Shown here piece by piece: positions 44,559 through 53,501 of a DNA stretch of 64,000 nucleotides (position 1 is its first letter; every line of letters begins with the position of its first letter). The position numbers and the translations under genes are program-made. Source of the stretch: Chryseobacterium pennipullorum (lineage in GTDB: Bacteria > Bacteroidota > Bacteroidia > Flavobacteriales > Weeksellaceae). A model generated the notes under the pieces. The model was not told the DNA's origin. It made no database searches and saw only the letters and a program-made list of their open reading frames with translations. Where the stretch lies: assembly GCF_003384725.1 (NCBI RefSeq), contig NZ_QNVV01000003.1, positions 358,614-422,613 of the forward strand, read 5' to 3'.

Positions 44559-47174
44559 TCAGAATGTGAGCCTGGGTTTGATGAGCTTTGCGACGGTTGC
44601 GGTCCATCCCGTCTGATGAGATGCCCCTACACCACGGCCATTATCCCCATGGAAATACTCAAAAAACGTGATATAATCTTTGAAATGCTCGTCGTGATTA
44701 AACTTTGGGTTCCCTCCATTGAAGGCCCGCTGCCCGTTTTCATCTTTCAGAAAAATGGAACAAAGTCTTTTGCTGATATTCTGAGCTACTTCATCAAGGT
44801 TTTTCTTATCTCCGCTCCCGGTTGGAAATTCCACTTTCAGACTGTTTCCGTAATAATAATGAAAACGCTGAAGACTTTCTACAATCAGGAAATTGATCGG
44901 AAACCAAATGGGGCCGCGCCAGTTGCTGTTTCCACCAAACATTCTGCTGTCGCTTTCTGCAGGAGTATAATATACCATGTTCTCCGTACCGTGTACAGAG
45001 AATACAAAAGGATTTTCCTCATACACTTTTGACATTGCACGGATTCCGTAAGTACTTAGAAACTCTTTCTCATCCAGCATTCTTGTCAGAACTTTTGTCA
45101 ATCTGTTTTTACGGAGAATGCTCATCAGGTGCTTTCTGCCCTGCCCTTCCTCATCCCAGTGAGAGACCAGTTTGGTGAGTTCCGGCTTATTTTTTAAGAT
45201 CCATTCCATTCTGGTCTGGAAGTTAGGCATCTTCTCCAGAAGACGGTGATCAACAATCTCTACAGCAAAAAGAGGAATCAATCCGACGATACTTCGGAGT
45301 CTTAAAGAAACACTGTCCCCATTTCCCAGCTGTAGTACATCATAGAAAAACCCATCTTCCTCATTCCATAAACCTTTGGTTCCTTCACCCAGGTTTTCCA
45401 TTGCTTCGGCAATATACAGGTAGTGTTCAAAAAATTTGATAGCCATATCTTCGTATACCTGATAATATTGAGCCAGCTCCATGGCGATTCGCATCATGTT
45501 GAGTGCATACATAGCCATCCAGCTTGTTCCGTCAGCTTGTTCAAGATGCTGGCCGTCCTTTAAAACCATATTACGGTCGAAAGCTCCGATATTATCGAGC
45601 CCCAGGAAACCTCCTCCAAAAATATTCTTACCGTTTTTATCCTTCCGGTTAACCCACCATGTAAAATTCAGAAGCAGCTTCTGAAAAACTTTTTCCAGGA
45701 AAAGCAGGTCCGGTTTTCCATTATTTTTCTCATCGATTTTAAATACCCTGAAGCATGACCATGCATGAACCGGAGGATTCACATCACTCATATTCCATTC
45801 ATAAGCAGGAAGCTGTCCATTGGGATGCATATACCACTCCTTGGTCAGCAACAACAGCTGTCCTTTGGCAAATTCGGCATCGATCATGGAAAGCGGAACA
45901 CAATGAAATGCCAGATCCCAGGTTGCATACCATGGATACTCCCATTTGTCAGGCATAGAAATAATATCTTTATTGTGCAGATGGTTCCATTCCGTATTTC
46001 TTACATAGTCGTTGAAATTCCTTGGAGCTTCAAAATTAGGATCTCCTTTCAGCCATTTTCCAATATTGTAATGGTAGAACTGTTTATTCCATAGCAGTCC
46101 GGCAAAAGCCTGTCTTTGAACGTTTTTCTCATCTTCATCCGTCGTGTCTATTTGAATGTCATGATAGAAATCTTCTGCTTCAGCGATTCTGGTACTAAAG
46201 ATTTCATCAAACTTTTCAAAAGGGGTATGTGATGCCTCAGGACATAAACGGAATTCAAAAACCTTGGATTGTCCCGCGCCGATCGTCTCATCAATAAGAA
46301 ATGATGCTTTTGTTCCTTTTTTTTCGGGATTTACCGTATTGCCACGGTGAATGATAAAATCATTGATTCCATCTTTGAAATAAGTATTTTCAGTGTGTGG
46401 CGTCCCGTAAAGTTTGGAAACGTTGGTTTCATTATCACAAAAAGCACTTTGTGCATTTGGATTTCTTGCATAGAGCTTTTTGATGGAAATGCTGTCATGA
46501 TTGATATCAATGCCTCCATCATGAGCGTCATTCATCTGAGCTTTATACGTATTATAGCCCCATTTCCAGTTGTTTCTGAACCATGCGGTAGGCGCCACTA
46601 CAATAGGCGCTTCGTGCTGGCTTCGGTTACACACCGTAACTCTGGCCAGAATATCATTATGATCTGCTTTGCAGTACTCGATAAAAATATCAAAATATTC
46701 ATTGTGATCGAAGATTCCCGTATCAAAAATCTCATATTCCGGTTCCTTTTTGCTGCGCCTTCCGTTTTCTGTAAGAAGATCGTCATAGGGAAATGCATTA
46801 ATAGGATATTTGTACACCATTTTCATGTAGCTGTGGGTGGGGGTATTGTCCAGATAATAAAAGATTTCTTTAATATCTTCACCATGGTTTCCCTGCGGAT
46901 TGCTCAGCCCGAAGAAACGTTCCTTTACTATTTTATCTTTTTTATTCCAGAAGGAAAAAGCAAAACAGAAAATCTGTTTTACATCAGAAATTCCCGCAAG
47001 TCCTTCTTCTCCCCAGCGGTACGCATAGCTTTCTGCATTATTATGATTGGTATAGTTCCACGCATTGCCGTTCGGGCTGTAATCTTCGCGTACATTTCCC
47101 CATTGCCGGTTGCTTACATACGGGCCCCAGTTTTTCCATTTGGTATCTTGTAATCTTTCTTTTTCGGCAGTCAT
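44559..47174 (-). CDS. GH63/MGH1-like glycoside hydrolase
   Basis: An 871-residue cytoplasmic (no signal peptide) protein of the mannosyl-oligosaccharide glucosidase-like family. It has an (alpha/alpha)6-type catalytic half (about 380-870; YPWYATWDLAFHCVPLS, EEDGFFYDVL, NSNWRGPIWFPINF), with acidic residues Asp in ATWDLAF and Glu near the C-terminal EYFHGDNG as candidates. It may cleave glucosylglycerate- or mannosylglycerate-type solutes or trehalose-like substrates. The start is ATG 47174 (TAEKERLQDTKWKNWG). The TTG at 47180 is an alternative. Confidence 0.88.
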   Translation of the reverse strand: MTAEKERLQDTKWKNWGPYVSNRQWGNVREDYSPNGNAWNYTNHNNAESYAYRWGEEGLAGISDVKQIFCFAFSFWNKKDKIVKERFFGLSNPQGNHGEDIKEIFYYLDNTPTHSYMKMVYKYPINAFPYDDLLTENGRRSKKEPEYEIFDTGIFDHNEYFDIFIEYCKADHNDILARVTVCNRSQHEAPIVVAPTAWFRNNWKWGYNTYKAQMNDAHDGGIDINHDSISIKKLYARNPNAQSAFCDNETNVSKLYGTPHTENTYFKDGINDFIIHRGNTVNPEKKGTKASFLIDETIGAGQSKVFEFRLCPEASHTPFEKFDEIFSTRIAEAEDFYHDIQIDTTDEDEKNVQRQAFAGLLWNKQFYHYNIGKWLKGDPNFEAPRNFNDYVRNTEWNHLHNKDIISMPDKWEYPWYATWDLAFHCVPLSMIDAEFAKGQLLLLTKEWYMHPNGQLPAYEWNMSDVNPPVHAWSCFRVFKIDEKNNGKPDLLFLEKVFQKLLLNFTWWVNRKDKNGKNIFGGGFLGLDNIGAFDRNMVLKDGQHLEQADGTSWMAMYALNMMRIAMELAQYYQVYEDMAIKFFEHYLYIAEAMENLGEGTKGLWNEEDGFFYDVLQLGNGDSVSLRLRSIVGLIPLFAVEIVDHRLLEKMPNFQTRMEWILKNKPELTKLVSHWDEEGQGRKHLMSILRKNRLTKVLTRMLDEKEFLSTYGIRAMSKVYEENPFVFSVHGTENMVYYTPAESDSRMFGGNSNWRGPIWFPINFLIVESLQRFHYYYGNSLKVEFPTGSGDKKNLDEVAQNISKRLCSIFLKDENGQRAFNGGNPKFNHDEHFKDYITFFEYFHGDNGRGVGASHQTGWTATVAKLIKPRLTF

Positions 47175-47307
47175 AAGCAATCATTTTTCAATACGAAGTT
47201 AGTTTTTTTGAAAAGTAATTCCAATTTTTTTCATCTGAATAATTATTAATATGGCCTTGAAACACTTGTGATTTAAAGGGTTTCTAAAAGATTAAAATAT
47301 TTTTTTT

Positions 47308-47336
47308 TTGAAATTAAAAGAAAAGAACTACCTTTG
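47308..47336 (+). promoter_or_regulatory. Promoter of the methionine operon
   Basis: TTG (47308-47310), 18-base spacer, TACCTTTG (47329-47336): a perfect consensus match. Transcription would start near 47342, about 24 bases before the riboswitch. Confidence 0.85.
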
Positions 47337-47365
47337 CAGCATTCGTTCATTCAAATATTGAAAAT

Positions 47366-47468
47366 GTTATCAAGAAAGGTTGAGGGATTAGACCCTGTGA
47401 AACCTTAGCAACCCTTTGCGCAAGCAAAGAAGGTGCTACGTTCTACCAAAATTATTTGGACAGATAAC
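47366..47468 (+). promoter_or_regulatory. SAM-I (S-box) riboswitch
   Basis: The closing stem P1 is GTTATC (47366-47371) with GATAAC (47463-47468). Inside are the conserved AAGAAAGGTTGAGGGA, CCCTGTGAAACCTTAGCAACC, a P3 hairpin CTTTGCGCAAGCAAAG, and GGTGCTACGTTCTACC. These match the S-box consensus order. It binds S-adenosylmethionine and probably represses the downstream methionine operon, whose first gene starts 60 bases later. Confidence 0.95.
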
Positions 47469-47528
47469 TTACTGAAGTTCTTTTCAGCCATTTCCTGTGG
47501 CATTTTCAATTGTATTAAAATAATAGAA

Positions 47529-48485
47529 TTGAAAACAGAACTAAACTATATTAATCTTTCGTATCAGACCAATTCCAATAAGGAATATCATATCCCGTTA
47601 AGCTATCAGCTTTTTGGGAAAGACTTGTTTACAGCTCCTGTCATTTTAGTGAATCATGCGCTTACCGGAAACTCGGAGGTTGCAGGAGATAAGGGATGGT
47701 GGAAACAGCTGATTGGAGAAAATAAGGTTATAGATACAAAGAAATTCACTGTTCTGTGCTTCAATATTCCCGGAAACGGATATGATCATTTTTTAATTGA
47801 AGACTATGAAGACTTCACCCCTTCAGATATTGCCAATATATTTCTGAGAGGGTTGGAAGCTTTACATATAAAAAATCTTTATGCCATTATCGGAGGTTCG
47901 CTGGGAGGTGGAATTGCATGGGAAATGCTGGCAAAAAATCCTGATCTTGCAGAAGTCTTTATTCCTATTGCCTGTGACTACAGGACCCACGACTGGCTTC
48001 ATGCTCAATGTCTGGTCCAGAAATTCTTACTGAATGATCAGCAGGAACCTTTGCAGAAAGCAAGAATCCATGCGATGCTTTGTTACAGGACTCCACAATC
48101 ACTTAACAACAGATTTAGGAATCAGTATAATCCGGAGAAACAACTTCTGGAATCTGAAGATTGGCTGGTTTATCACGGTAAAGCTCTTAACGAGAGATTT
48201 AGTTTAAAGGCATATCGGCTGATGAATCACCTGCTGATGAACATTAATGCTGATGGTAGCAGACTACAGAAGATTAAGGCACGAATGCACATGATCTCCG
48301 TAGATACCGATCTCTTCTTTCCTGCTTCTGAAATCCGAATGTGTTTTGAAAAGCTAAAAGAGAAAAAAGAGGATATATCGTATCACGAGATCCAATCTAT
48401 ACACGGGCATGATGCCTTCCTAATGGAATATCAACAATTAAATAATATCATAAATAATATTTTGCAGACTCATGAAAAATGCTAA
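47529..48485 (+). CDS. metX: Homoserine O-acetyltransferase MetX-like
   Basis: Acetylates homoserine to O-acetylhomoserine, first dedicated step to methionine. The alpha/beta-hydrolase triad is Ser in GGSLGGGIAWEM (about 130), Asp in SVDTDLFFP (about 264) and His in HGHDAFLME (~300). The frame is open from 47433, but that stretch is riboswitch; TTG at 47529 (KTELNYINLSY) gives 318 residues and is my choice, since no ATG exists before the conserved region. It overlaps the downstream dehydrogenase start by 14 bases. Confidence 0.9.
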   Translation: MKTELNYINLSYQTNSNKEYHIPLSYQLFGKDLFTAPVILVNHALTGNSEVAGDKGWWKQLIGENKVIDTKKFTVLCFNIPGNGYDHFLIEDYEDFTPSDIANIFLRGLEALHIKNLYAIIGGSLGGGIAWEMLAKNPDLAEVFIPIACDYRTHDWLHAQCLVQKFLLNDQQEPLQKARIHAMLCYRTPQSLNNRFRNQYNPEKQLLESEDWLVYHGKALNERFSLKAYRLMNHLLMNINADGSRLQKIKARMHMISVDTDLFFPASEIRMCFEKLKEKKEDISYHEIQSIHGHDAFLMEYQQLNNIINNILQTHEKC

Positions 48486-50010
48486 CGAAATAAAATTTTT
48501 AAAGAACAGATCAATCATTAAATTTGAAGGGGAAGATTTCCTGGGGGAAATCGGGATCGACGGACGAATCTTTAAAGCGCTTACTTTAGCGCGCATCAGT
48601 GTAGGGGTAATTTCCCAGCAGGCTATAGAAAACGGAATCTCTATTCTGGTTCAGGAGAATGATGCTGAAAAGGCGGTAGCTTGTCTTATCGATGAATTTG
48701 AGCCGGAAAGAAAATCAGGAAAAGTATCTCAGATCTATAGCATCAATAATGTTTCTGTTATTGGTTTTGTAGCAAAAGATTCCAATAAAGTTTTTGCTGA
48801 ACTCGCGAGAAATAATGTTTTCCCATTGCTTTTGAATCATGTAGCAGGTGAAAACAGAGTAAATATTGTAGTAACATCCTCACAGGATGAAAAAACCAAG
48901 AATATCATTGAATCTGAGATATTCAAAAAACCGAAAACTGTTCATCTGGCCATTATCGGACATGGAAATGTCGGAAAAACTTTAATAGAGCAGGTTCTGC
49001 AATCATCAGAAGAAATAAGAAGAAGGAAAAAGATAGACCTTAAAGTAGTGGCTGTTGCCAATTCAAAGAAAATAGCTTTTAATAAAAAAGGTTTTGATAA
49101 TAGCTGGAGCGATGAGGTGATCACTGCCGAAAGTCCTTCCAATGTGCAGGAACTAATTAATTTCTCAAAGGAAAATCAATTGGAAAATCTGATTGTTGTA
49201 GACAACACGGCGAGTAAGGATTTTGTAAAAAACTATCACGCATTAGCTGAAAACGGATTTGATCTCGTGTCGTCCAATAAGATTTTCAATACGCTGCCAA
49301 TTGAGGAATACCGTAAACTAAGATATACGTTGAACAAAAATAACAGACGTTATCTGTATGAAACGAATGTAGGGGCAGGTCTTCCGTTGATTGATACCAT
49401 CAAATTGCTTCATCTCTCGGGTGAAAATATCACCCGAATAAAAGGAGTGTTCTCCGGATCATTGAGCTATATCTTTAACAACTTTTCGGTACGAAACGAT
49501 AAATTCTCGACCATCATTGGGGAAGCAATGGAAAAAGGATATACAGAACCTGATCCTAGAGAAGACTTATCCGGAAACGATGTAGCAAGAAAATTATTAA
49601 TTCTGGCAAGAGAGCTGGATCTGATCAATGAATTTCAGGACATTAATATCCAGAATCTGATTCCCGGGAATCTTCTGACAGTCGAGAAAAATGAATTTAT
49701 TTCAAGACTGGACGAGCTTGATGCGGAATATCAAAAAATCAAAGAGAGTCAGGAACCAGGTCATGTCCTGCGCTATGTTGGGGATCTACACGGAAATCTA
49801 CAGGAAGAAAAAGGGCAGCTTGATGTAAAGCTGGTATCTGTACCGGGGAGTTCAGCCCTGGGACAGTTGAAAGGATCAGATTCTATATTTGAAATCTATA
49901 CAGAGAGCTACGGAGAAAATCCGATTGTCATCATGGGAGCCGGAGCCGGGGCACAAGTGACGGCAAGGGGAGTATTCGGAGATATTTTAAGAGTAAGTGA
50001 AACAAAATAA
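48472..50010 (+). CDS. Homoserine dehydrogenase with N-terminal ACT pair (kinase-less ThrA)
   Basis: A 512-residue protein that corresponds to the last two-thirds of bifunctional aspartokinase-homoserine dehydrogenase: two ACT-type regulatory segments (about 12-150; GEDFLGEIGIDGRIF, ISVGVISQ) followed by a homoserine dehydrogenase (~155-512; IIGHGNVGKTLIEQVL Rossmann loop, YETNVGAGLPLIDTIK, EPDPREDLSGNDVARKLLILA). There is no aspartokinase domain, so aspartyl phosphate must come from a separate enzyme. It overlaps metX by 14 bases and is followed by a transsulfuration gene 107 bases later. Confidence 0.92.
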   Translation: MKNANEIKFLKNRSIIKFEGEDFLGEIGIDGRIFKALTLARISVGVISQQAIENGISILVQENDAEKAVACLIDEFEPERKSGKVSQIYSINNVSVIGFVAKDSNKVFAELARNNVFPLLLNHVAGENRVNIVVTSSQDEKTKNIIESEIFKKPKTVHLAIIGHGNVGKTLIEQVLQSSEEIRRRKKIDLKVVAVANSKKIAFNKKGFDNSWSDEVITAESPSNVQELINFSKENQLENLIVVDNTASKDFVKNYHALAENGFDLVSSNKIFNTLPIEEYRKLRYTLNKNNRRYLYETNVGAGLPLIDTIKLLHLSGENITRIKGVFSGSLSYIFNNFSVRNDKFSTIIGEAMEKGYTEPDPREDLSGNDVARKLLILARELDLINEFQDINIQNLIPGNLLTVEKNEFISRLDELDAEYQKIKESQEPGHVLRYVGDLHGNLQEEKGQLDVKLVSVPGSSALGQLKGSDSIFEIYTESYGENPIVIMGAGAGAQVTARGVFGDILRVSETK

Positions 50011-50012
50011 AT

Positions 50013-50094
50013 CAATGTACCAATGCGGTATAACAATTTACCAATAATTCTATCCCTTGGAATATAATCTTGCCATTGGTAAACTGGTACATTG
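50013..50094. repeat. Imperfect inverted repeat between operon genes
   Basis: CAATGTACCAA (50013-50023) and TTTACCAA recur inverted as TTGGTAAACTGGTACATTG (50076-50094). It could be a degenerate repeat element or an RNA hairpin between the ACT-HSD and transsulfuration genes. There is no T-tract, so it is probably not a terminator. Confidence 0.5.
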
Positions 50095-50117
50095 TTATAT
50101 TATTAAATTAAAACTAT

Positions 50118-51278
50118 ATGGAAAATTTTGAAACATCAGCAATAAGAACCCAGACGGAACGAAGTCAGTTTGATGAGCATTCGACACCGTTATACCTGAC
50201 ATCCAGTTTTATTTTTCAGGATGCCGAAGATATGAGGGCCAGCTTTGCGGAAGAAAAACCTAAAAACCTGTACAGCAGATTCTCCAATCCGAATGTGACA
50301 GAGTTTACCGATAAGATAGCAAAAATGGAGGGAGCTGAAGCAGGATATGCATTTGCAACAGGCATGGCGGCAATTTATTCAACTTTTGCTGCTCTACTGA
50401 ATGCTGGAGACCATATTGTAAGCTGTCAGTCGGTATTTGGATCTACCCATACCCTGTTTACCAAATATTTCCCGAAATGGAATATTGAAACAACATACTT
50501 CAAGGCTGAAGATGCTGAGAATGTTGAAAAGTATATTCAGCCCAATACAAAGATCCTGTATCTGGAAACCCCAACTAATCCTGCTATAGAAATTGTTGAT
50601 CTGGAATTTTTCGGGCAGATTGCGAAAAAACATAACCTGATATTCATTGTAGATAACTGTTTTGCGACACCTTATATTCAGCAGCCGATCAAATATGGTG
50701 CAGATGTTGTTGTACACTCAGCAACGAAGCTGATTGACGGGCAGGGAAGAGTACTAGGAGGAATCGCAGTAGGAAAAGAAGATCTGATCAGAGAAATTTA
50801 TCTTTTCGCAAGAAATACAGGGCCTGCCTTATCTCCATTTAATGCCTGGGTGCTGTCCAAGAGCTTGGAAACATTAGCTATTCGCGTAGAAAAACATTGT
50901 GAAAATGCGTTGAAGGTAGCTGAATTTTTAGAAAGCCATCCGAATGTTGAATTGGTGAAATATCCATTTTTGAGATCACATCCGGGATATGAAGTCGCCA
51001 AAAAACAGATGAAACTGGGAGGAAACATTGTTGCCTTTGAAATTAAAGGCGGGATTGAAGGAGGAAGAAGCTTCCTAAACAAGATACAAATGTGCTCGCT
51101 TTCTGCCAATTTGGGTGATACAAGAACGATCGTTACCCACCCGGCATCTACGACGCATTCTAAACTGAGTGATGATGAAAGAAATGAAGTGGGAATTACG
51201 GCTGGATTAGTACGCTGCTCAGTTGGTTTGGAAAATGTGGAAGATATTATTGCTGATCTGAAACAGGCTTTGGATTAA
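50118..51278 (+). CDS. PLP-dependent transsulfuration enzyme (O-acylhomoserine sulfhydrylase type)
   Basis: A 386-residue Cys/Met-metabolism PLP enzyme. The cofactor Lys lies in SATKLIDGQGRVLGG (about 207). The N-terminal YSRFSNPNV and the GMAAIYSTFAALL motif are typical. The preceding metX makes the O-acetyl ester, so it more likely acts as O-acetylhomoserine sulfhydrylase or cystathionine gamma-synthase (MetB/MetZ-like) than as a lyase. Exact donor (sulfide or cysteine) cannot be read. Gap of 36 bases to metH part 1. Confidence 0.92.
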   Translation: MENFETSAIRTQTERSQFDEHSTPLYLTSSFIFQDAEDMRASFAEEKPKNLYSRFSNPNVTEFTDKIAKMEGAEAGYAFATGMAAIYSTFAALLNAGDHIVSCQSVFGSTHTLFTKYFPKWNIETTYFKAEDAENVEKYIQPNTKILYLETPTNPAIEIVDLEFFGQIAKKHNLIFIVDNCFATPYIQQPIKYGADVVVHSATKLIDGQGRVLGGIAVGKEDLIREIYLFARNTGPALSPFNAWVLSKSLETLAIRVEKHCENALKVAEFLESHPNVELVKYPFLRSHPGYEVAKKQMKLGGNIVAFEIKGGIEGGRSFLNKIQMCSLSANLGDTRTIVTHPASTTHSKLSDDERNEVGITAGLVRCSVGLENVEDIIADLKQALD

Positions 51279-51314
51279 TTCAATACGAACAGGCTTTAGC
51301 CAAAACATTTAAAA

Positions 51315-52325
51315 ATGAAAAATTCAGAACAATTATATAAAGCTTTATCCGAAAGAATTTTAATTCTTGACGGTGCCATGGGAACTATGCTTCAGAGATA
51401 CAAGTTTGAAGAAGAAGATTACCGTGGCGAGCGTTTCAAAGACTGGGAACATCCCGTAAAGGGAAATAATGACCTGCTTTCTCTGACGCAGCCTCAGGCT
51501 ATTGAAGAAGTTCACAAGAAATATCTTGAAGCAGGTGCTGATATCATCGAAACCAATACATTTTCGGGAACTACAATTGCCATGGCGGATTATTATATGG
51601 AAGAACTCGTGTACGAGCTGAACTATGAATCTGCAAAAATTGCCAGAAAAGCCTGCGACGAATACACCGAAAAGAATCCTGATAAACCCAGATTTGTAGC
51701 AGGATCGATCGGACCTACCAACAGAACGGCAAGCTTAAGTCCCGATGTGAATGATCCAGGGTACAGAGCAATAACATTTGAAGAGCTGAGAATAGCTTAT
51801 AAACAGCAATGTGAAGCATTATTAGATGGTGGATCTGATATTCTGTTGGTGGAAACCATTTTTGATACCCTAAATGCAAAGGCAGCTTTATTTGCCATTG
51901 ATGAGATCCAGGATGAAAGAGGAATTGAAATTCCAATAATGGTTTCAGGAACTATTACCGATGCTTCAGGAAGGACATTAAGCGGTCAGACGGCTGAAGC
52001 ATTCCTGATTTCTGTATCCCATCTTAATCTGTTAAGTGTAGGTTTCAACTGTGCGCTCGGAGCGGATCAACTGACGCCTTATCTGGAGACATTGGCACAC
52101 AATTCTGAGTTCTATGTTTCAGCTTACCCCAATGCGGGTTTACCTAATGCCTTTGGAAAGTATGACGAAACTCCGGAAGATATGGCAAGGCAGATCAGGG
52201 AATATGCCGAAAAAGGATTAATCAATATTATCGGAGGATGCTGTGGTACCACTCCTGAGCATATAAAGGCGATTGCAGAGCTCGTTGAGAATTATCCGCC
52301 AAGAAAATTGAAAGAATTTGTGTGA
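51315..52325 (+). CDS. metH: Methionine synthase homocysteine-binding subunit (split MetH, part 1)
   Basis: A 336-residue protein equal to the N-terminal module of cobalamin-dependent Met[15 protein letters not shown] at the N-terminus and the zinc-binding Cys in GFNCALG (about 241) and [11 protein letters not shown] (about 305) mark a homocysteine S-methyltransferase domain. No folate or B12 modules follow; they are in a second gene at 53502. A desaturase gene lies between. Split MetH is known in Bacteroidota, but the inserted gene is unusual. Confidence 0.92.
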   Translation: MKNSEQLYKALSERILILDGAMGTMLQRYKFEEEDYRGERFKDWEHPVKGNNDLLSLTQPQAIEEVHKKYLEAGADIIETNTFSGTTIAMADYYMEELVYELNYESAKIARKACDEYTEKNPDKPRFVAGSIGPTNRTASLSPDVNDPGYRAITFEELRIAYKQQCEALLDGGSDILLVETIFDTLNAKAALFAIDEIQDERGIEIPIMVSGTITDASGRTLSGQTAEAFLISVSHLNLLSVGFNCALGADQLTPYLETLAHNSEFYVSAYPNAGLPNAFGKYDETPEDMARQIREYAEKGLINIIGGCCGTTPEHIKAIAELVENYPPRKLKEFV

Positions 52326-52408
52326 TTTGATAGATTTTTTTAATTAAAACTAATCATAAAGGCTGGGTTATAAATATTATCTTTAAATAAATCATAAAAT
52401 TTAATATT

Positions 52409-53500
52409 ATGGAAAAGCCGAGTTATTTAAAAGATGCAGATGATACAAAACTGTTTAATGAATTGAGAAAAAGGGTAAACCGGAGAGTAGAGGCTATTCC
52501 AGAAAAGAGGGATATTTATATTCAGATCAAGGCGGTGCTTCTGCCGTTGATGTATGCAGGTTTCTATTTCCTGGCTGTTTTCAATGCAGAGACAGCGTGG
52601 ATGTACGTACTGAGTTTTATTTTGATGGGAATCTTTCTGGTTTTGATTTATTTGAATTTAGTTCATGAAGCAGCACACAACAATATTTATAAAAGTAAAA
52701 GATTGAATGGGCTCGTATTACACATTTTTGATTTTGTAGGGGCCAATTCCTACATCTGGAAAAAGAGACATATTGCGAGCCATCATGCCTATCCGAATGT
52801 TGATGGATGGGATACGGATATTGAACAGAGCGGTTTGCTTCTGATTGTGCCCTGGATTAAAGCAAAAGGGGTTCAGAAGTATCAGGATAAGTTTTTCTTT
52901 TTGGTGTATCCGCTCTATTTATTCAATTGGATGTTCATACGAGATTTCAGAGACTTCTTTGATAATGAGAGGGTGATCTTGAAAACCCAGGGAAAAATCC
53001 CGGTAAAAGAAAAGATAAAGATGGTGGGGTATAAGTTGTTCTACTTCTTTTATCAGATTGTGGTTCCCGTTGTGTTCTTTAAAGTATCAATAGGACTTGC
53101 TTTGGGAGCGTGGTTTTTACAGGTGATTTCAGCAAGTCTCTTTGCATTGTTTGTTTTACTGCCTTTGCATCCGCTTCCTGATAACGCTTTTCCGAAATTG
53201 AATAAAGATAATGGACTTCCGTTCAGTTGGCTCCGCCATCAAATGGAAGTGACCAATGACCTGAAAGAAAATAACTGGTTTGTAAGGAATGTATTGGGGA
53301 ATTTTAATTTCCATGTAGCCCACCACCTCTTCCCCAATTACAGCTATATGTATTATAATGAGATAACAGAAGAAATTGAAGAATTTGCTAAAGAACATGA
53401 TTTGGCATATAAAAGATTTCCTCTGCTCACAGCCTTAGGCAAGCACAGGGATTTATTGAGGCAGAATGCCCATAATGCCTACTATATTTTAGAAGAATAA
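52409..53500 (+). CDS. Membrane fatty acid desaturase
   Basis: A 363-residue integral membrane di-iron enzyme with the three His boxes HEAAHNN (about 87), HIASHHAYP (about 121) and HVAHHLFPN (~305). Four membrane helices are in pairs. It introduces a double bond in acyl chains of lipids (or a related hydroxylation). It is read in the same direction between the two metH halves, and only one base separates its stop from the ATG of metH part 2, so they are likely co-transcribed. Link to methionine synthesis is unclear; an oxygen-dependent methyl or lipid connection is speculation. Confidence 0.93.
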   Translation: MEKPSYLKDADDTKLFNELRKRVNRRVEAIPEKRDIYIQIKAVLLPLMYAGFYFLAVFNAETAWMYVLSFILMGIFLVLIYLNLVHEAAHNNIYKSKRLNGLVLHIFDFVGANSYIWKKRHIASHHAYPNVDGWDTDIEQSGLLLIVPWIKAKGVQKYQDKFFFLVYPLYLFNWMFIRDFRDFFDNERVILKTQGKIPVKEKIKMVGYKLFYFFYQIVVPVVFFKVSIGLALGAWFLQVISASLFALFVLLPLHPLPDNAFPKLNKDNGLPFSWLRHQMEVTNDLKENNWFVRNVLGNFNFHVAHHLFPNYSYMYYNEITEEIEEFAKEHDLAYKRFPLLTALGKHRDLLRQNAHNAYYILEE

Positions 53501-53501
53501 A

